Part shown: positions 12,101 through 24,591 of the stretch, in pieces
How the letters are laid out: each line of letters starts with the position of its first letter
Numbering within the stretch: the first letter of the stretch is position 1
Assembly: GCA_003013855.2 (NCBI GenBank)
Contig: PVNU02001464.1
Location: forward strand, 1-64,000
From: Liriodendron chinense
Lineage: Eukaryota > Streptophyta > Magnoliopsida > Magnoliales > Magnoliaceae
Length of the DNA: 64,000 nucleotides
Direction: 5' to 3'
Translations under genes and position numbers: made by a program
The notes under the pieces: generated by a model
Databases searched by the model: none
What the model was told of the DNA's origin: nothing
What the model saw: only the letters and a program-made list of their open reading frames with translations

Positions 12101-15100
12101 CCGAGCTGAGTTGACTTGGCTGAGTTTCAAGTTTAGTCATTGAGTCTTAGAACTATGATAATAAGTGCATAGCCACCTAAATTCAAGGCTTGGTAGATTG
12201 ACAGTTATTTAAACTCTACTAAAAACATTTCAAATACTGATTTTAAGTTAAGATCAAACCTTTTTAAGACAAAAATATCAGCAAATACTGGATGATGAAA
12301 AACAGAAGGGGGAGGGGAGGGGGATGGGTTGGATTTACAGCATAAAATCGGTGCATCGTTTTGATCCTCTGAATTCATTGCTTCTCACCTGATTTACAGG
12401 TTTTCTTTGCTCTGACCATGGCGGCCATTGGAGTTTCTCAGTCAAGCTCCCTAGCACCAGATGCCACAAGAGCAAAGGCTTCTGCAGCTTCTATATTTGC
12501 ACTTCTTGATAGGAAGTCAAAGATAGATCCAAGTGACGATTCCGGAGCGACAATAGAAGATGTGAAGGGTGATATTGAGTTTCAGCATGTCAGTTTCAGG
12601 TATCCAATGAGGCCAAATGTTCAAATATTCCGAGACCTCTGCCTGGCCATTCAATCTGGCAAGGTAATTCTCCATAAACCAATTTACAGAAACACACCTG
12701 TTTCAGGAATCTGCTGTTAATTTCCATTTTCCTATTTGATTAATTGCATGCTACCAAGTCCTATTTGGATTAACTACGCAATTAGTTTGATTTAGGTCTT
12801 TGATAACTCCATGTGGTAGGAAGGTGATGTCCAGTGGGCAGCGGGCCATAAAAGCTTTGCCAAGCAAAGCATTCATTGGTCTATGTTGCTTGGGGATGAT
12901 GTGGTGTTGGTCAATGAGACTAGATGCGAGCCAAATGCTAAATTAGAGGTTTGGAGGGAGGATCTGGAGTCCAGAGGATTAAAATTTATCTGAATCAAAG
13001 ACAACATTTAGAATGCTACTTTAGTAGGAACAGTCATAAAGGCAAGGCCTTATTTAAAATTGAAGGCCTACAGATTCCTCAATGAAACACATTTCATTAC
13101 CTTGGCTGCATATCTGAAAAGAAGGAAAGATTGATGAGGAGGTTTCCAATAGGATCTGAGCTTGGTGGATGTGGTGGAGATCTGCCTCAAAGAGTGTTGT
13201 GTAATTGCCACGTGCCTTTGATATTCCAAGTGAGTATTTTATAGTACTGATACTCTACTGAATATTCTTTATGGGCTGAAGTGTTGAACAATCAAGACTC
13301 AACATTGACAGAGAATGACCGCTGCAAAGATGGGGGTTGTTGAGATGGATGTGTGGGGAGATTAGGAAGGACAAAATCAAGAAGAGGTTATTGGAAGTGG
13401 CCTAAGATTAGCCCCAATATGAGATAATATGATGGAGAACAGATAGAGATGGTTTGGTCATAAGCTACCAAAACTGCAGATCGCCCCATCAAGGAGGGGA
13501 ACTTTAGAGTGGGAAGGACTGAAAGGAGGATGAGATGAAGACCTAATAGGACCTCGATTGAGATGGTGAGAGGTGAATGAAGGCTGGTCACTTACCGATG
13601 ATACGACCTTCATAGGATTATTTATCACAACAGGATCTGTAAAGCCGACTCCGAATAGGAAGAAAAGGGCTGTCATGATGATGATGATATTATAGCATTT
13701 GATATGTTTTAAGTTCCTGTAAATGGATGTTTAGATACAATTAATCGATCTTCCAAGTAGATTATTAACATGTCCTTAAAACACAAAGAACCCGACGTGA
13801 AAATTACACAGACTGGCTCTTTTTTGTGTGCGTGCATATGCGCGTGTAACCTACAGTCTGAGAGAAGTTATGGCCCTTAATAGAGTGGAATGGAGGAAAA
13901 GGATTCATGTAGCTGATCCAAATTAGTTGGGATGACGACCATGTTGACTCTTTTTTTTTTTCCTTTTGGTGAAAAGAAAAGCTCACCAACTTCATCCAGA
14001 GAACTCAGTGGAGTATTTATAGAGTAGAGAATGGGGGTGATGGGATTGGCTGATGAGACTAATCTTGCTAATACAAATAATTACTCAGCTAACACCACAT
14101 ATTTAACAAGAGAATATAACAAGACAGAACATATAACTACGATGCCATACGTGTGTATGCATTAGAGAGTCATAGAATCAGATGATAACCATTCATGATC
14201 ATTAGAACCAAAGTACGACGATAACCTCATTAAAACAGCTAATCATGCAACTGCTGCTCAACCTTGCAACGAGGGACATGGCAAGAGTGCATATGCTGCT
14301 TGGTAGAAGCGCTAGCTCCTTGTATGCATTCATCTTGTATGATGTACACTTGAGTAACTTCTTGCATGTTACATAACTTTTGAAATGATCCTAGTGCAAT
14401 CCCAAGAGCCACTTATGAAATCTAATGATCTCGATTTTGCCTCTTAGACAGTGGCACTGGTTGGAGAAAGTGGGAGCGGGAAATCGACTGTGATCTCACT
14501 GTTGCAAAGATTCTATGACCCCGATTCAGGTCACATTACGCTAGATGGAATTGAAATTCGAAAGTTCCAGTTGAGGTGGTTGAGGCGGCAGATGGGTCTG
14601 GTGAGTCAAGAACCGGTGTTGTTCAACGACACGATTCGAGCCAACATTGCCTACGGAAAGGAAGGAGATGCAACCGAAGCGGAGATTTTAGCAGCGGCAG
14701 AGTCTGCAAATGCCCACAAGTTTATAAGTGGTTTGCAACAGGTGAGAATATGGTGACCCAGTTCAGTGTTTCAGTGTATCCTACTAGTGTAAATGACTGG
14801 ACCTGCCCTGTCCCTTTGAAAAATGATCGGCCCCATTGCTTCCCGCAACAGGATTGATTAAACAACAAAATGGCCCTCTTCCTTAAAATATACCCCACAT
14901 AATGGATGGACTCCTTATTTTTTGTGATTTTGCTATTGGGTTTGAATTGCTGAATTGTAGAGGCTATTCACATTCCTTTATTTTTTGGAAACAAATTGAA
15001 ATCTGTAGGGGTACAACACACTAGTAGGAGAGCGAGGGGTCCAATTGTCTGGCGGGCAGAAGCAAAGGGTGGCGATTGCACGTGCCATAGTGAAAGAGCC

Positions 15101-15359
15101 AAAGATTCTGCTATTGGATGAGGCAACAAGCGCACTCGACACCGAATCTGAGCGAGTGGTTCAGGATGCATTGGATCGAGTGATGGTGAATCGAACAACG
15201 ATTGTGGTGGCCCACCGGCTGTCCACAATCAAAGGAGCTGATCTAATTGCCGTGGTTAAGAATGGAGTGATCATAGAGAAAGGGAAGCATGAAGCGTTAA
15301 TCAATACCAAGGATGGGGCTTATGCCTCCTTAGTAGCACTTCATACAGGCGCTTCTTAA
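3147..15359 (+). CDS. ABCB-type (MDR/P-glycoprotein) transporter, ABCB4/11/21-like, 12 coding exons
   Basis: Full-length ABC exporter of the plasma membrane. Family members ABCB4 and ABCB21 of Arabidopsis move auxin, so auxin transport is inferred. Coding exons by splice consensus: 3147-3413, 4182-4236, 4345-4520, 5123-5344, 6859-7097, 7837-8362, 8638-8911, 9356-10242, 11354-11620, 12400-12663, 14448-14741, 15009-15359 (TAA). All phases join, giving about 1273 aa, normal for the family. Order: TMD1 (first helix near residue 43), NBD1 with Walker A GESGSGKST (about residue 404), Q-loop VSQEP, signature LSGGQKQR, Walker B ILLLDEATSALD and H-loop AHRLS, then a serine/acidic linker, TMD2, and NBD2 with the same motif set. 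No catalytic residue is missing. Introns are rich in transposons but splice sites look intact. The first intron uses GC-AG. The true N-terminus is uncertain because of a frame conflict upstream of the chosen ATG. Confidence 0.93.
5416..5574. mobile_element. Foldback MITE, right end missing (ABCB intron 4)
   Basis: Starts 'ggcctgtttgggtgccactta' and is self-complementary around 5500: 'catctcatttta...tattagagatcat' at 5450-5490 pairs with 'atgatctctaatacata...taaaatgagatg' at 5532-5572. The expected right terminus is absent; a TRIM-like element follows directly at 5575. Confidence 0.6.
5575..6324 (-). mobile_element. TRIM-like mini LTR retrotransposon with collapsed 3' LTR
   Basis: A 750-bp non-coding element on the minus strand with 5-bp TSD ATGAG (5570-5574 and 6325-6329). 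The 5' LTR is 6224-6324 (101 bp, TGTTGG...CTACA on its own strand). A primer-binding site TGGTATCAGAGC, complementary to initiator tRNA-Met, lies at 6222-6211 one base inside the LTR. A G-tract (C-run at 5587-5600) serves as polypurine tract. The 3' LTR is only 11 bp (5575-5585) and consists of the first 5 plus last 6 bases of the LTR as read on the plus strand. Size and lack of ORFs fit a TRIM. Confidence 0.8.
6339..6532. mobile_element. MITE with GCCTGTTTGGGTGACACT ends (ABCB intron 4)
   Basis: Left end 'gcctgtttgggtgacacttag', right end 'tatgtgacacccaaacagtccc'. Inner sequence is AT-rich with a weak palindrome ('catcttatttta' against 'aataaaatgaga'). Same family as the truncated copy at 5416. 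Confidence 0.7.
7633..7687. mobile_element. Tiny Tourist-like palindrome, copy 1 (ABCB intron 5)
   Basis: 'gtttggttgcacc...ggtgcaaccaaac' around a 'catgaatttcatgat' core. TTA lies on the left side (7630-7632), but the right duplicate has decayed. Related copies are at 11031 and 58974. Confidence 0.65.
11031..11119. mobile_element. Tourist-like mini palindrome, copy 2 (ABCB intron 8)
   Basis: 'tttggttgcaccaaattt...aaatttcatgatatttggtgcaaccaaacacacc' with TTA on both sides (11028-11030 and 11120-11122), as expected for PIF/Harbinger-type MITEs. Confidence 0.75.
11195..11370 (+). repeat. Tandem 90-bp duplication across the intron 8/exon 9 border
   Basis: 11195-11280 and 11285-11370 are near-identical with a 90-base period. 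Each ends '...aattggattgtag' followed by 'atgatatatgaggaagc' (copy 1) or 'gcgatgtatgaggaagc' (copy 2). Copy 2 is the real acceptor and start of ABCB exon 9; copy 1 is a duplicated, now decayed, acceptor plus about 17 bases of exon. Confidence 0.85.
11940..12150. repeat. Degenerate 'gactcagct/gagtcgag' repeat in ABCB intron 9
   Basis: Many reshuffled copies of words such as 'gagtcgtgccgagttg', 'gccgagtctcgaccaagtcaag' and 'ccgagctgagttgacttggctgag'. A plant-type low-complexity repeat with no coding potential. Confidence 0.5.
12830..13690 (+). mobile_element. RTE-clade LINE remnant, reverse transcriptase end (ABCB intron 10)
   Basis: Translation from about 12885 shows the RT catalytic block in degenerate form (LLGDDVVLVNETR, then NAKLEVWREDLESRGLK), typical of plant RTE elements, then broken frames. 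The copy ends in a GATGATGATG tail (13675-13688), the 3' hallmark of RTE. Same strand as the host gene and fully intronic. Confidence 0.75.
13850..13940 (+). mobile_element. RTE 3'-end fragment
   Basis: 'agtggaatggaggaaaaggattcatgtagctgatccaaattagttgggat' is the 3' region common to plant RTE elements; reverse-complement relatives lie at 24165 and 34115. Confidence 0.6.
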
Positions 15360-16919
15360 TGGTCTTCATGCAGTTTTATCTTGTTTCTTCTCATTTTTTG
15401 TGGTGTATTCTTAATTATGTAGTTCTAACTTGAGATGAATGCTTCTTGAAGCACCAATGACGAGGCAGGCCTCTAGGGAATGGCCATCCAGCTGCCTTAG
15501 AAATGTATGTTGAATGCAGAGCATGTCTTTTTCAACTGTCCATAATTTCATACACCGGTGTCCGGCAGGATATTTTGGGTAACTGACATTTAGAGAGGAG
15601 CCTTGTGGATGAATGGCCTGGGTCTCACACGCATGCCACGTGTCTGGTGCGTATGTTTTGCATGTACAAAATGCAGCTCTAAAGCAATACACAGGTTTCA
15701 ATGTTCTTCGGCAACAAACGTTAAGTTCAATGCAGAAGGGCCTGTTGTGGACAGTACATGGCCCAAAAATAACCGATCAGACTCCACACCCTCCAACCGA
15801 TAGCCATCAATTAGATGACATAAATGTTTAGTCATCGAAATTAAGTGGGTGACATCAGATGGTTTACTCATCTCATCAACCGTTGATGCAGAATGGGCCA
15901 TCAGCTTACGGTGGCCTAGATTGGCATGATCTCAATATAATTTTTTTTTTAGATATATGATCTCAATATAATGTAGTTGAAGTGGGTCGGGGCTTTGTAC
16001 TACCACCGTTTGTGCTGGTTTGGGGTGAGCCTAAAGGCAGGTTTGTCTGGGATCACACATGAGTTTTATGGCCATAACTAATCAGGCCACTCGGGTTTTG
16101 GAGTGAGGCTAAAGGCAGGTTTTTCTTGGATCACACATTAGTTTTATGGCCATAGCTAATCATGCCAGTCTTGGGTTTCGAATACATACAGACCTGACAA
16201 GGTAGACCCACCCAGCATAAACTTATTTAACACAACCAGAATGGGTATTTCATTGGCTAGGTGGGTTACACTTCAACCTAGATTAGATACCTATCTAGAT
16301 AGCTTGTCCCAGCCGGGTACCTAGCTCAAGGGTCGCCCAGACAAGCTTTGAACCAGCCCTTTTTTCCTGGTTTCAACTAATACTTTATAAAGAAGCACCA
16401 AAGCGGGGCAGAAAGAAAAGGATGACTCCACAAATCCTAGGACGAGAACTCATACGTACCACTACAAATAAGACTCTTCCCTCAACATTCCTCAATTTGA
16501 AGGGCGACTGCACCAGGCAAAGACCTCTGAACCCATGGCCCACTGACAAATCTTCATTTAGCCACTCAACCCAGCCCCTTTACACCCCTCATAGACATAA
16601 ACATGGATGAATTGTTCAAAACCAGCAACTGCAGAAAAATAAAGCTGTAATAAGCTATCCTAGGTCTTGGAGCATCAGTGTACCGTCGTATGATCTGCAG
16701 CAGCAGCAAGGGATGCTAAGAACAGAAGACCGGTGCAACCAAAGCAACACATCTGTTTGCCGATATGACTGATATACATAACCTGAGCTCTGGTTAATAC
16801 ACCACCTTTCAAGTGGGTGAGGGAATGATTTCAAGATTTTGAAAATTAAACGCACCAGTTACAAGAGTTCCTGAATAAAAATAGGCTGGGAGATAACTAC
16901 ATAATATCAAAAAGGAGTT
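15360..16919. other. Convergent intergenic region, ABCB / FAM192A-like
   Basis: Holds the 3' flanks of two converging genes. No further exon seen. It contains an 81-bp tandem duplication (about 16018-16180, 'taaaggcaggtttgtctgggatcacacatgagttttatggccataactaatca' twice) and otherwise anonymous sequence. Confidence 0.6.
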
Positions 16920-19900
16920 CTAACTGTCATCTTCTTCGCTTTCATCACTGTATGACACCAGACCGCTAAGTGCCCCATTATTGATATCTTGGGACTTCTC
17001 TGGCGCACCATTTGATGGTTTTGCTGTGTTCAAAGGTTTCTCGAAACTCGATGCCTCTGTTTTGGCCTTCTTTGCTTGTGGCTTAACTGTTATAATCACG
17101 CCCCCTAATGGGCGTGCTTGGCGGTTCTTCCTCTCAACTGGCTTTGGTTCCTACACAAGCAGAGAATGGAAAACCCTAAAAACCTCATCTAAAACATGAT
17201 ACTAGGAAATTGGGAAAATATGTGGTGATGTAACTAAGATAAAATTAGTTATCAATTACTGTCTCTGTACATATGGTACACCTGCAGGGTACCGGGACTG
17301 TCTGACAAGCTACGGGAAATCTTCATGTTTAATTCAGTCTCGATTGTAAATATATATATGGTCAAAATTCTGTTAAAAAATGCCAAAAATGCAGGGACTG
17401 AAAAGTTTAGGTTTAATACAGTTTGGACTAAAAAAAACAGAATGCAAAAGTCGGCTATATATGTGCATATGAGTGTACATATACGATACATAAATAATGT
17501 TAAAATAGAAAACTTAAATTAAAATAATTAGAAATGTCTATATGTATGACCAATAATGTATACATAGTCGAATAGTGTTCTTTGCCTCTCTCAAATCTTT
17601 CCTTTTCAAGTAAACCTTATATAAATCAATCCATCTCTATTAAAAAAAAATCACCTTCCACTCAATTTCATCAATAGGTGGTGACCACCAATCTCTACAT
17701 ATAAGATTGCCCCTCAACAGTTTTTTTTCCTTCTTCTTTTTAATAGAACGTATTTCTTTTAAAGGAAAGAAAAAAGTTTAATTCAGTGAGCCCCCAAATC
17801 AATCCATCTCTATTAGAAAAAGTTCACCTTCCACTCAATTTCATCAATGGGTGGTGACCACCAATCTCTACATATAGGATTGCCCCCTCAACAGTTTTTT
17901 TTTTTTTTAATAGAACGTATTTCTTTTAAGGGTAAAAAAAAGTTTAATTCAGTGAAACCCCCCCCCCCCCCCCCCCCCCCCAACAAAAAAAAGAAAGAAA
18001 GAAAAACAGAAAAAAAAAAAAGTTTTTATTTTTAACCTTATCTGCTAAAATATACGGAGTTCTAAATGCTTGATCAATTAATGGATCGATGTGCCCAAAG
18101 AGAGCACCGGCTAAATGGTCCTAACCACCAACTGGAGGACTTGATCAAAAGAAATGGATGCTAAGAACGAACAAATAAAAAGTCAACCCAACCACCAGTT
18201 ACTTGATAGGAAAATGCCATCCAACTGGCGGATCAGATCAACTAGCCATTATGATTTTTGGAGTACATCCAATCTGCATATTGATACTTGTGCGCCATGC
18301 ACATGGAGATGAGAGTAATTAATGACTAATTCAGATTACAGTCTAGCATCAGATCCTTAAAAAATTCAACTGATAATCAAGCTGAGGTCAAAATCAATAC
18401 ATGCAAAAGGGTTAAAAACAGGAATATTTTGTCTCTGTGAGTGCCTGCAGACATTCATTGGTAACTTACCTCAACTCTGGGAGCAGGTGTTTCTTTGAGC
18501 TCATACACAAGGGAAGACTGGGCTGCAACTGCTTCCTGAAAAAAACCACAAATATAAATAGCTGAGAAGAAGTCAAATTCTGAGAAACAATGACAGCTCC
18601 ACCAGGCTTTAAGAATCAAGAACCATTAAATAAAAATTAAAAAAAAATCCTGGGAAAAGTTTTCTTAAGTAAAAAGGGGAGCGATTCAATGATTCTCAAT
18701 GAATTCCAGTGGATAAGAGGGCTTATTCTTGATTTTCATACCGAAAGAGAGATAATTCTGTGAATAGTGATTTTTCCAGATGGTCATTATATGATGTTGA
18801 AACTATATCCAGGGGAAACTCAATTTTTTGAAATTTAGGCAACTTATGGAAACACTTGGGAATGAAAGCATTTCAGAAGCCCGTTTGCTATTGCCTTTGG
18901 GATTGGTATAGTGAGAAGCCAATCCATTTCCAACTGCATATGAACATCTCAACACAATATTCATAAAGCTAGGTAGCAACCCTGAAAGGGGGTGCACAAT
19001 ATCATTGGTTGTTCCCAGATTTTTAGTGGTGTCTGGCCTCGGAGGAGTGTCCAAGTCCTGCAGTTTCCATCTCCTGAGGGCAGTAGCAAAGCTTAAAGTT
19101 GATAGCATTGACAGGGGGATTTGAAGCCAACAGGAATTTGTCACATTTTCGGCACATGGTTGGGGAAGGTTTTGCAGTTGTTTACAGACCTCTCATGTGA
19201 GCCAAAGCTTGTAGCTTCTGAAGCCAGGAATGCTCCAGTAGGGCTGTTGACCTCTGCAATTAGTCTTGTTGAGTGTTGTTAATGATTTCAGGTGATTCCT
19301 CCAATGCAGTTCTACAAATTGCTTAGAGGGAAAAAAATCCTGATTGATAGGTGAAAAGGTTTATGTGATAGGACTTCCTTTACATGGATTAACCCCACTT
19401 TGATCATCCTCTTCTAGTTGAAGTTGGTGATTCTAAATATTTGCATGATGCGCATGAGGAACAAGGTTGATAATATATTTATCCATTGTTCATTTGCTAG
19501 AGAATTGTGGGAGAAGTTCCTTGCAATTTTCAATATGTCGTGGGTGATGCCAGAGACCATTAGGAATTTCTTCTTGGTATGGGGACATAGGAAAAAAACA
19601 GGGAGCATTATTTTGGGGTTATCCGTGTCGGCAGGCATATGGGCCCTATGGGGAGAAAGGAATAATTAGTGTTTCCATAATCAGAGTGGATTCGTCTTAG
19701 AGGTCTTTAGAAGGGAAAAATCGCATGTAATTGGGTGTGCCTCTAATATAGAGGCTCTTGCCAAGAATTATCTCTCGTCTAATTCTTAGTCTGCCTCGTA
19801 ATTACTTTATTTTCACCTTATTAGTTAATAAAATCATCACTTTTCACCCAAAAAAAAAAAAATGTGTAGCTGGATTAATTTGCTAGGTACCAAGAAGCTG

Positions 19901-22900
19901 CAAGTGAACATCAACAAGAGAAGATATATATATATATATATATAAAGGTGGATTGGTCAATGGTTCATCTCTGCAAATAAAGGTTTCTAAGAGGAACTTA
20001 CAACAAGCACAAGTCTAAGAAGAATGGTCAGTACAAAGTCAAGAGCAAATTGGGTGACAATGATTATGAGATCGAGTTACCAAATGACTAAGATATATCG
20101 TCAACTTTCAATGTAGCAGATTTGTTCGAGTAACAAAGGTGTCCAACATGTAAGATGACGTCATCATTGATATGGATAAACAGCTCCCAAAGGAAGGGGG
20201 GGGGGGGGGGGGGGGGGGGGGGTGCAATATAAGTAATACTTAGGAAATGGAAGAGCAAGTCCTATTCTGAATGCACATGGATCAAGACGACAGATTCGAA
20301 ACATTGGACCTGGATCTCTACTACTTGTATGAAACATCCAACTCACCGGAGTCAAGTTCTTTCCAACTCGGGGGAATCACATATCCCCACAGCCTACCAC
20401 AAGGCCCAGCATGCGCTGATTTTGGATTTTTGTCGCGAAAATCTGGGGCCTACGTGTCAAAGATCACATTCGCCATTTGTAGAAGATAAGGAGCTGATCA
20501 CATTAGTGTACTCTTGTTCTGTTGTTCATTTCTCTGTGATTTGACTGTCGAGATTTCATTGACTCAATAACCAGGTTGCACCAGATCTGTTAGGCACTGA
20601 GAATTCTTATTACATGAACTTTTGTGTCTTGCTGCAGACTATTTTAACAAAAGAAATCATTCCCATTGATGTTTTGTGGATTGTGGCCATAACTAGATCA
20701 AAATGGTACACATTAGAAAACCTAAAAGTAGTGAATTTGTTCATTCTTCCATACTATTGTTCTGTTGCTATGGAACCTAGAAAGGAGTTGCCACTCCTCA
20801 CCACCTCCATCAAAGTCCTTGTATTACTTTCTCATTCCTTTTTTTGAGCATTCAACTCTAATCAACTACAACACATGAAATGTTTAAATCACAATTAAGT
20901 TACTTTAATAAATTATCTATAAATGCTATTCCAATACCTAGGAAAAAAAGCGAAACAAACCAAACAGAATAATCATGAAAAACGAGTGATAAAAAAACTA
21001 ACTGTAATATTCTAATGCTCCAAAAAATATATGAAAGTAGCTTCAAAACAAGTTGTGATTAAAATTTTACTTGAAAATTCCGGAGTTGTTGGGCTTCTTC
21101 ATTTGCGATCTGCTGCTCATATTCCTTCCTTGACTGCATAAAAACAATGAAATCAGAAAGAGAAGGAAGAAACAATTGGTGCTACCAATGGGAGATAGAA
21201 TCATTCTTCAAACATCTCTATAAATTTCACTTAAGAGTTGTAAGAATCAACCATCATCTAATCAGCAATGTTCATTTTAGTCTTACTTTCATTTTCATGG
21301 TTGGCAATGGTTAAGGGCAGCAAATGTTACTATACACAATAATCCAGTTGAGGAAGTCACTTCCAAGTAGAACGGATATCATGCCATAAAAAGACTTCGT
21401 AGCTCCACGCTAAAAAATAATTTGATAACAACTCATATCAGTACACTAACTCAGTTTTAAGAAAGAAAATTTTGTTTATTATGATACAGGATAAAGACAA
21501 TTATGAAGCAGTATCAGAGCATTCATTTAGTGAAACTGCCCCATCTTTGATAGTAGTACAGGTAGGGTAGTCAATGGACTAGGCAGAGATCAGCCCAAGC
21601 CAGGTCCATGTAACTTTTGGGGCTGCAGGCCTGAAAGTTATGCCCAAGACTGGGCTATGGAATTCATAAATGGAGCAATTTCAGGCTATGCCTAGGCCTT
21701 GATAGATAATCCTATCACATCAAGGTCCAACCCTAGATCATTTATTTATCTGCCATTGCCTTAGAAAGTAAATCACTGCCAGTTGGCAGGTGATGCAAGG
21801 GCATGTGATGACTTAACTCTAAATGCACGTATAATTAGATTGAAGAGATTCAAGCAATAAAATTAATTAATTATCTACTTTCAATTAAAGGGATAAAGCA
21901 AACCTCAACAATGAGATGAGATCAATCCATTAGGATCATACCCCTTAGCATAAAATCACATAAATAGTAAAAGGAAGGACCTAGAGATATGAGGATATCC
22001 CCAAATCTAGCATAAACCAGTCCATATTCACATTTGAATCAGATTCTCATAACTAGCCATCCCTCTTCTACCGTTCATATCAAAAGGAGAAGATTTGGGG
22101 GGAGAAGGAAAGAGGTGAAAAAAAGGAAAAGATGGGTTCAAGACGAAAGAAGCATGGATTCTCCCAACAAAAGTAGATGAACTTTACCTTCTATGCACCT
22201 TGAAGATCTAAAAAGAAGAAAACATGAAATTCGAGGTGGAATCCTCAACACCCAATGGTCAATCCTAAAACTCTAATATCTTTGATAAAAGAGGAAAAAA
22301 ACATGCTCTCTTTTTTTTCATTCATTCATTAAATTCAAATAGGGTTTCACACAGAATATATATAAGCCATGAAATAATAAATTGCACTAAAGTACCTAAA
22401 AACAAGAAAAAGAACAGAAAAACGCCTAAAAACTAAATCACCCGCACGACAAGGCGTTAAATCCGCTCCATGGTCCTGCAGTCATGCTGCTCCTGCGGTC
22501 CTGCTACTCACGTACTCGTAGTGAGTCAGAAAATGAATCCGATGGACCCAGCGTCCATCCACATCAACTCCTCTGCTCTGGTACTTTGTCGACGACGCTT
22601 CCTCCTCTGATACACTGCAAAGGGTGCACTACTGATGTCCTCATTGGCAGGCCTGGCTGAGGAGCCTGGCAGCCAGCCTGGCATATTTAACGCTAGCAAG
22701 AGACATGGTGCCTTATGCCTTCATTTCCATAGTCAATGACATAGAGACGTGTGCAGCCACAAAGACAGATGACTAAGTGCAAAGAGACAAAGGTCCAAGC
22801 ATATTAAAAGAAGCGAGGACATCTCATTTGTCATATTAAGCTTCAACCACATCAAATACAAGTTGTTACATATAAGAACTCCTTTCACCAGGTAGCAAAT

Positions 22901-24545
22901 CAAAACAAATTAAGCAGCCTATGGAATCAGAATAATAAATAAATAAATAACAATTAACAAACAGTTCAAACATGCAAATAAAATCAATGACTGAACACAA
23001 TCATATTAAGAAGCACAATATTCCTCCTTTCTACCAACAGTGTGCTATCCACAAGAATTAGCATGTGATGATTGCAGTCCTAGATCATTGGTGCTGGCAT
23101 ACCCAGTTAGTGAATAGCCTTATAACCCATGCTCACCATCTCCAAATTGTCTAAAAATTCAGTCTCATCATCATCCAGAGCTTTGGGTGGTCCTGAAATA
23201 GAAAAGAGTAGAGAATCATTTATTTTAAGTTCATAATATAGCCACTGGATACCAGCAAGAAGTATGCAACACACTCAATAGCCTACTCATCCACAATCTT
23301 ATAGTTGAGTGATCTTAGTCATTGTATTCATCCATGGCGGGTTACATGATCCACAACCCAAGGACATGTATATAGATCCTCAGGCTTTGACTCCATGTGA
23401 GCAGGGCTGAAGGCCCCACCGTGGATGGACCATGCCCCACAAGTCACCCTGACAACCCCAATCATTCAACCAGTGACCCGCAGAGAGGCAACTAAGAAAA
23501 TATTCACCATGGCCCAAATTCAATTAAAAGCTAGAGATTGGACATCTAGGATCTTCCAGTCTATAATATTTCCCAGGGCAATCCCGTACATAGTAGCGCA
23601 ATCAACTCAATGGTCTACATCACTGAACCATGGGCCCAGCTATTACAGCTCAGGGCCTGAGGATCCAATGATCAAATATTTCCCATAATCCAATATGAAG
23701 CTGCACGAGGTAATTTGTACAACATGGCTAGGTGCCCCAAACATTATCGGTCAGCGTTACTTCTAAAACCTAGAAAGTTTCAAAAATTATGTAGTAGACA
23801 TATTTCACACAACAATGTGGTTGAAGGAAACCTAAACCAGTTCCAAAGTAACTCGATGTCATTGAATTAGCAAAAGACCAAAGAAATCATCAATCTTATT
23901 AGGGAAAACTAAGGCACCCACTATGCTTGAACCGCTCGTTGAATTCTGCATCTTTCTTGTCTTTATTCTCCTTCAAGATCTGCAAGAAAGAAGTAATTAA
24001 TCAAAGCAAAAGCCTAAAAGACAGTTCCACTTAAGGTTCACTAACTAATACAAGATTAAGGTCCACGTCACTAAAAAGATACCTTCGGTGATTAGAAATG
24101 ATGAAAACAATAAGAAGAATTTTTTTTCATAAAGGAATATCCAAGAGTGCGACTGATTGGAAGCATCATCATCTAAGCCTTATACCTATTAATTGGGTCA
24201 GCTACATGAATCTTGTTCTGCCATTCCACTCAATCAAGGGCCATAACTTCAGCTAGACCATGGGTCATCTAGTCCTTTCTCACTACTTCCACCCACATCC
24301 TTTTGAGCCTTACCCTTTCCATTTTAGAGCCTTCAACTTGAACCAACTTATTCCCTCTAACCAAAGCAGTTCTTGGTCTCTGTTGCACATGACGAAACTA
24401 TCTAAGCCCACTTTCCTTCATCTTATTACCTATTGGTGAAACTTTTAAGTTCTCTCAAATGCGTTCATTTTTAATTACATCCTTCCACTCTTTTTTTCTT
24501 TTTTTCCTTTTTCTTTTTTCTTTTTTCTTTTTTCTTTTTTCCTTT

Positions 24546-24591
<46 letters not shown>

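Noticed and set aside
19418..19669. 83-residue plus-strand frame in the FAM192A-like intron
   Set aside because: It is the LINE zf-RVT region, followed by a poly-A tail.
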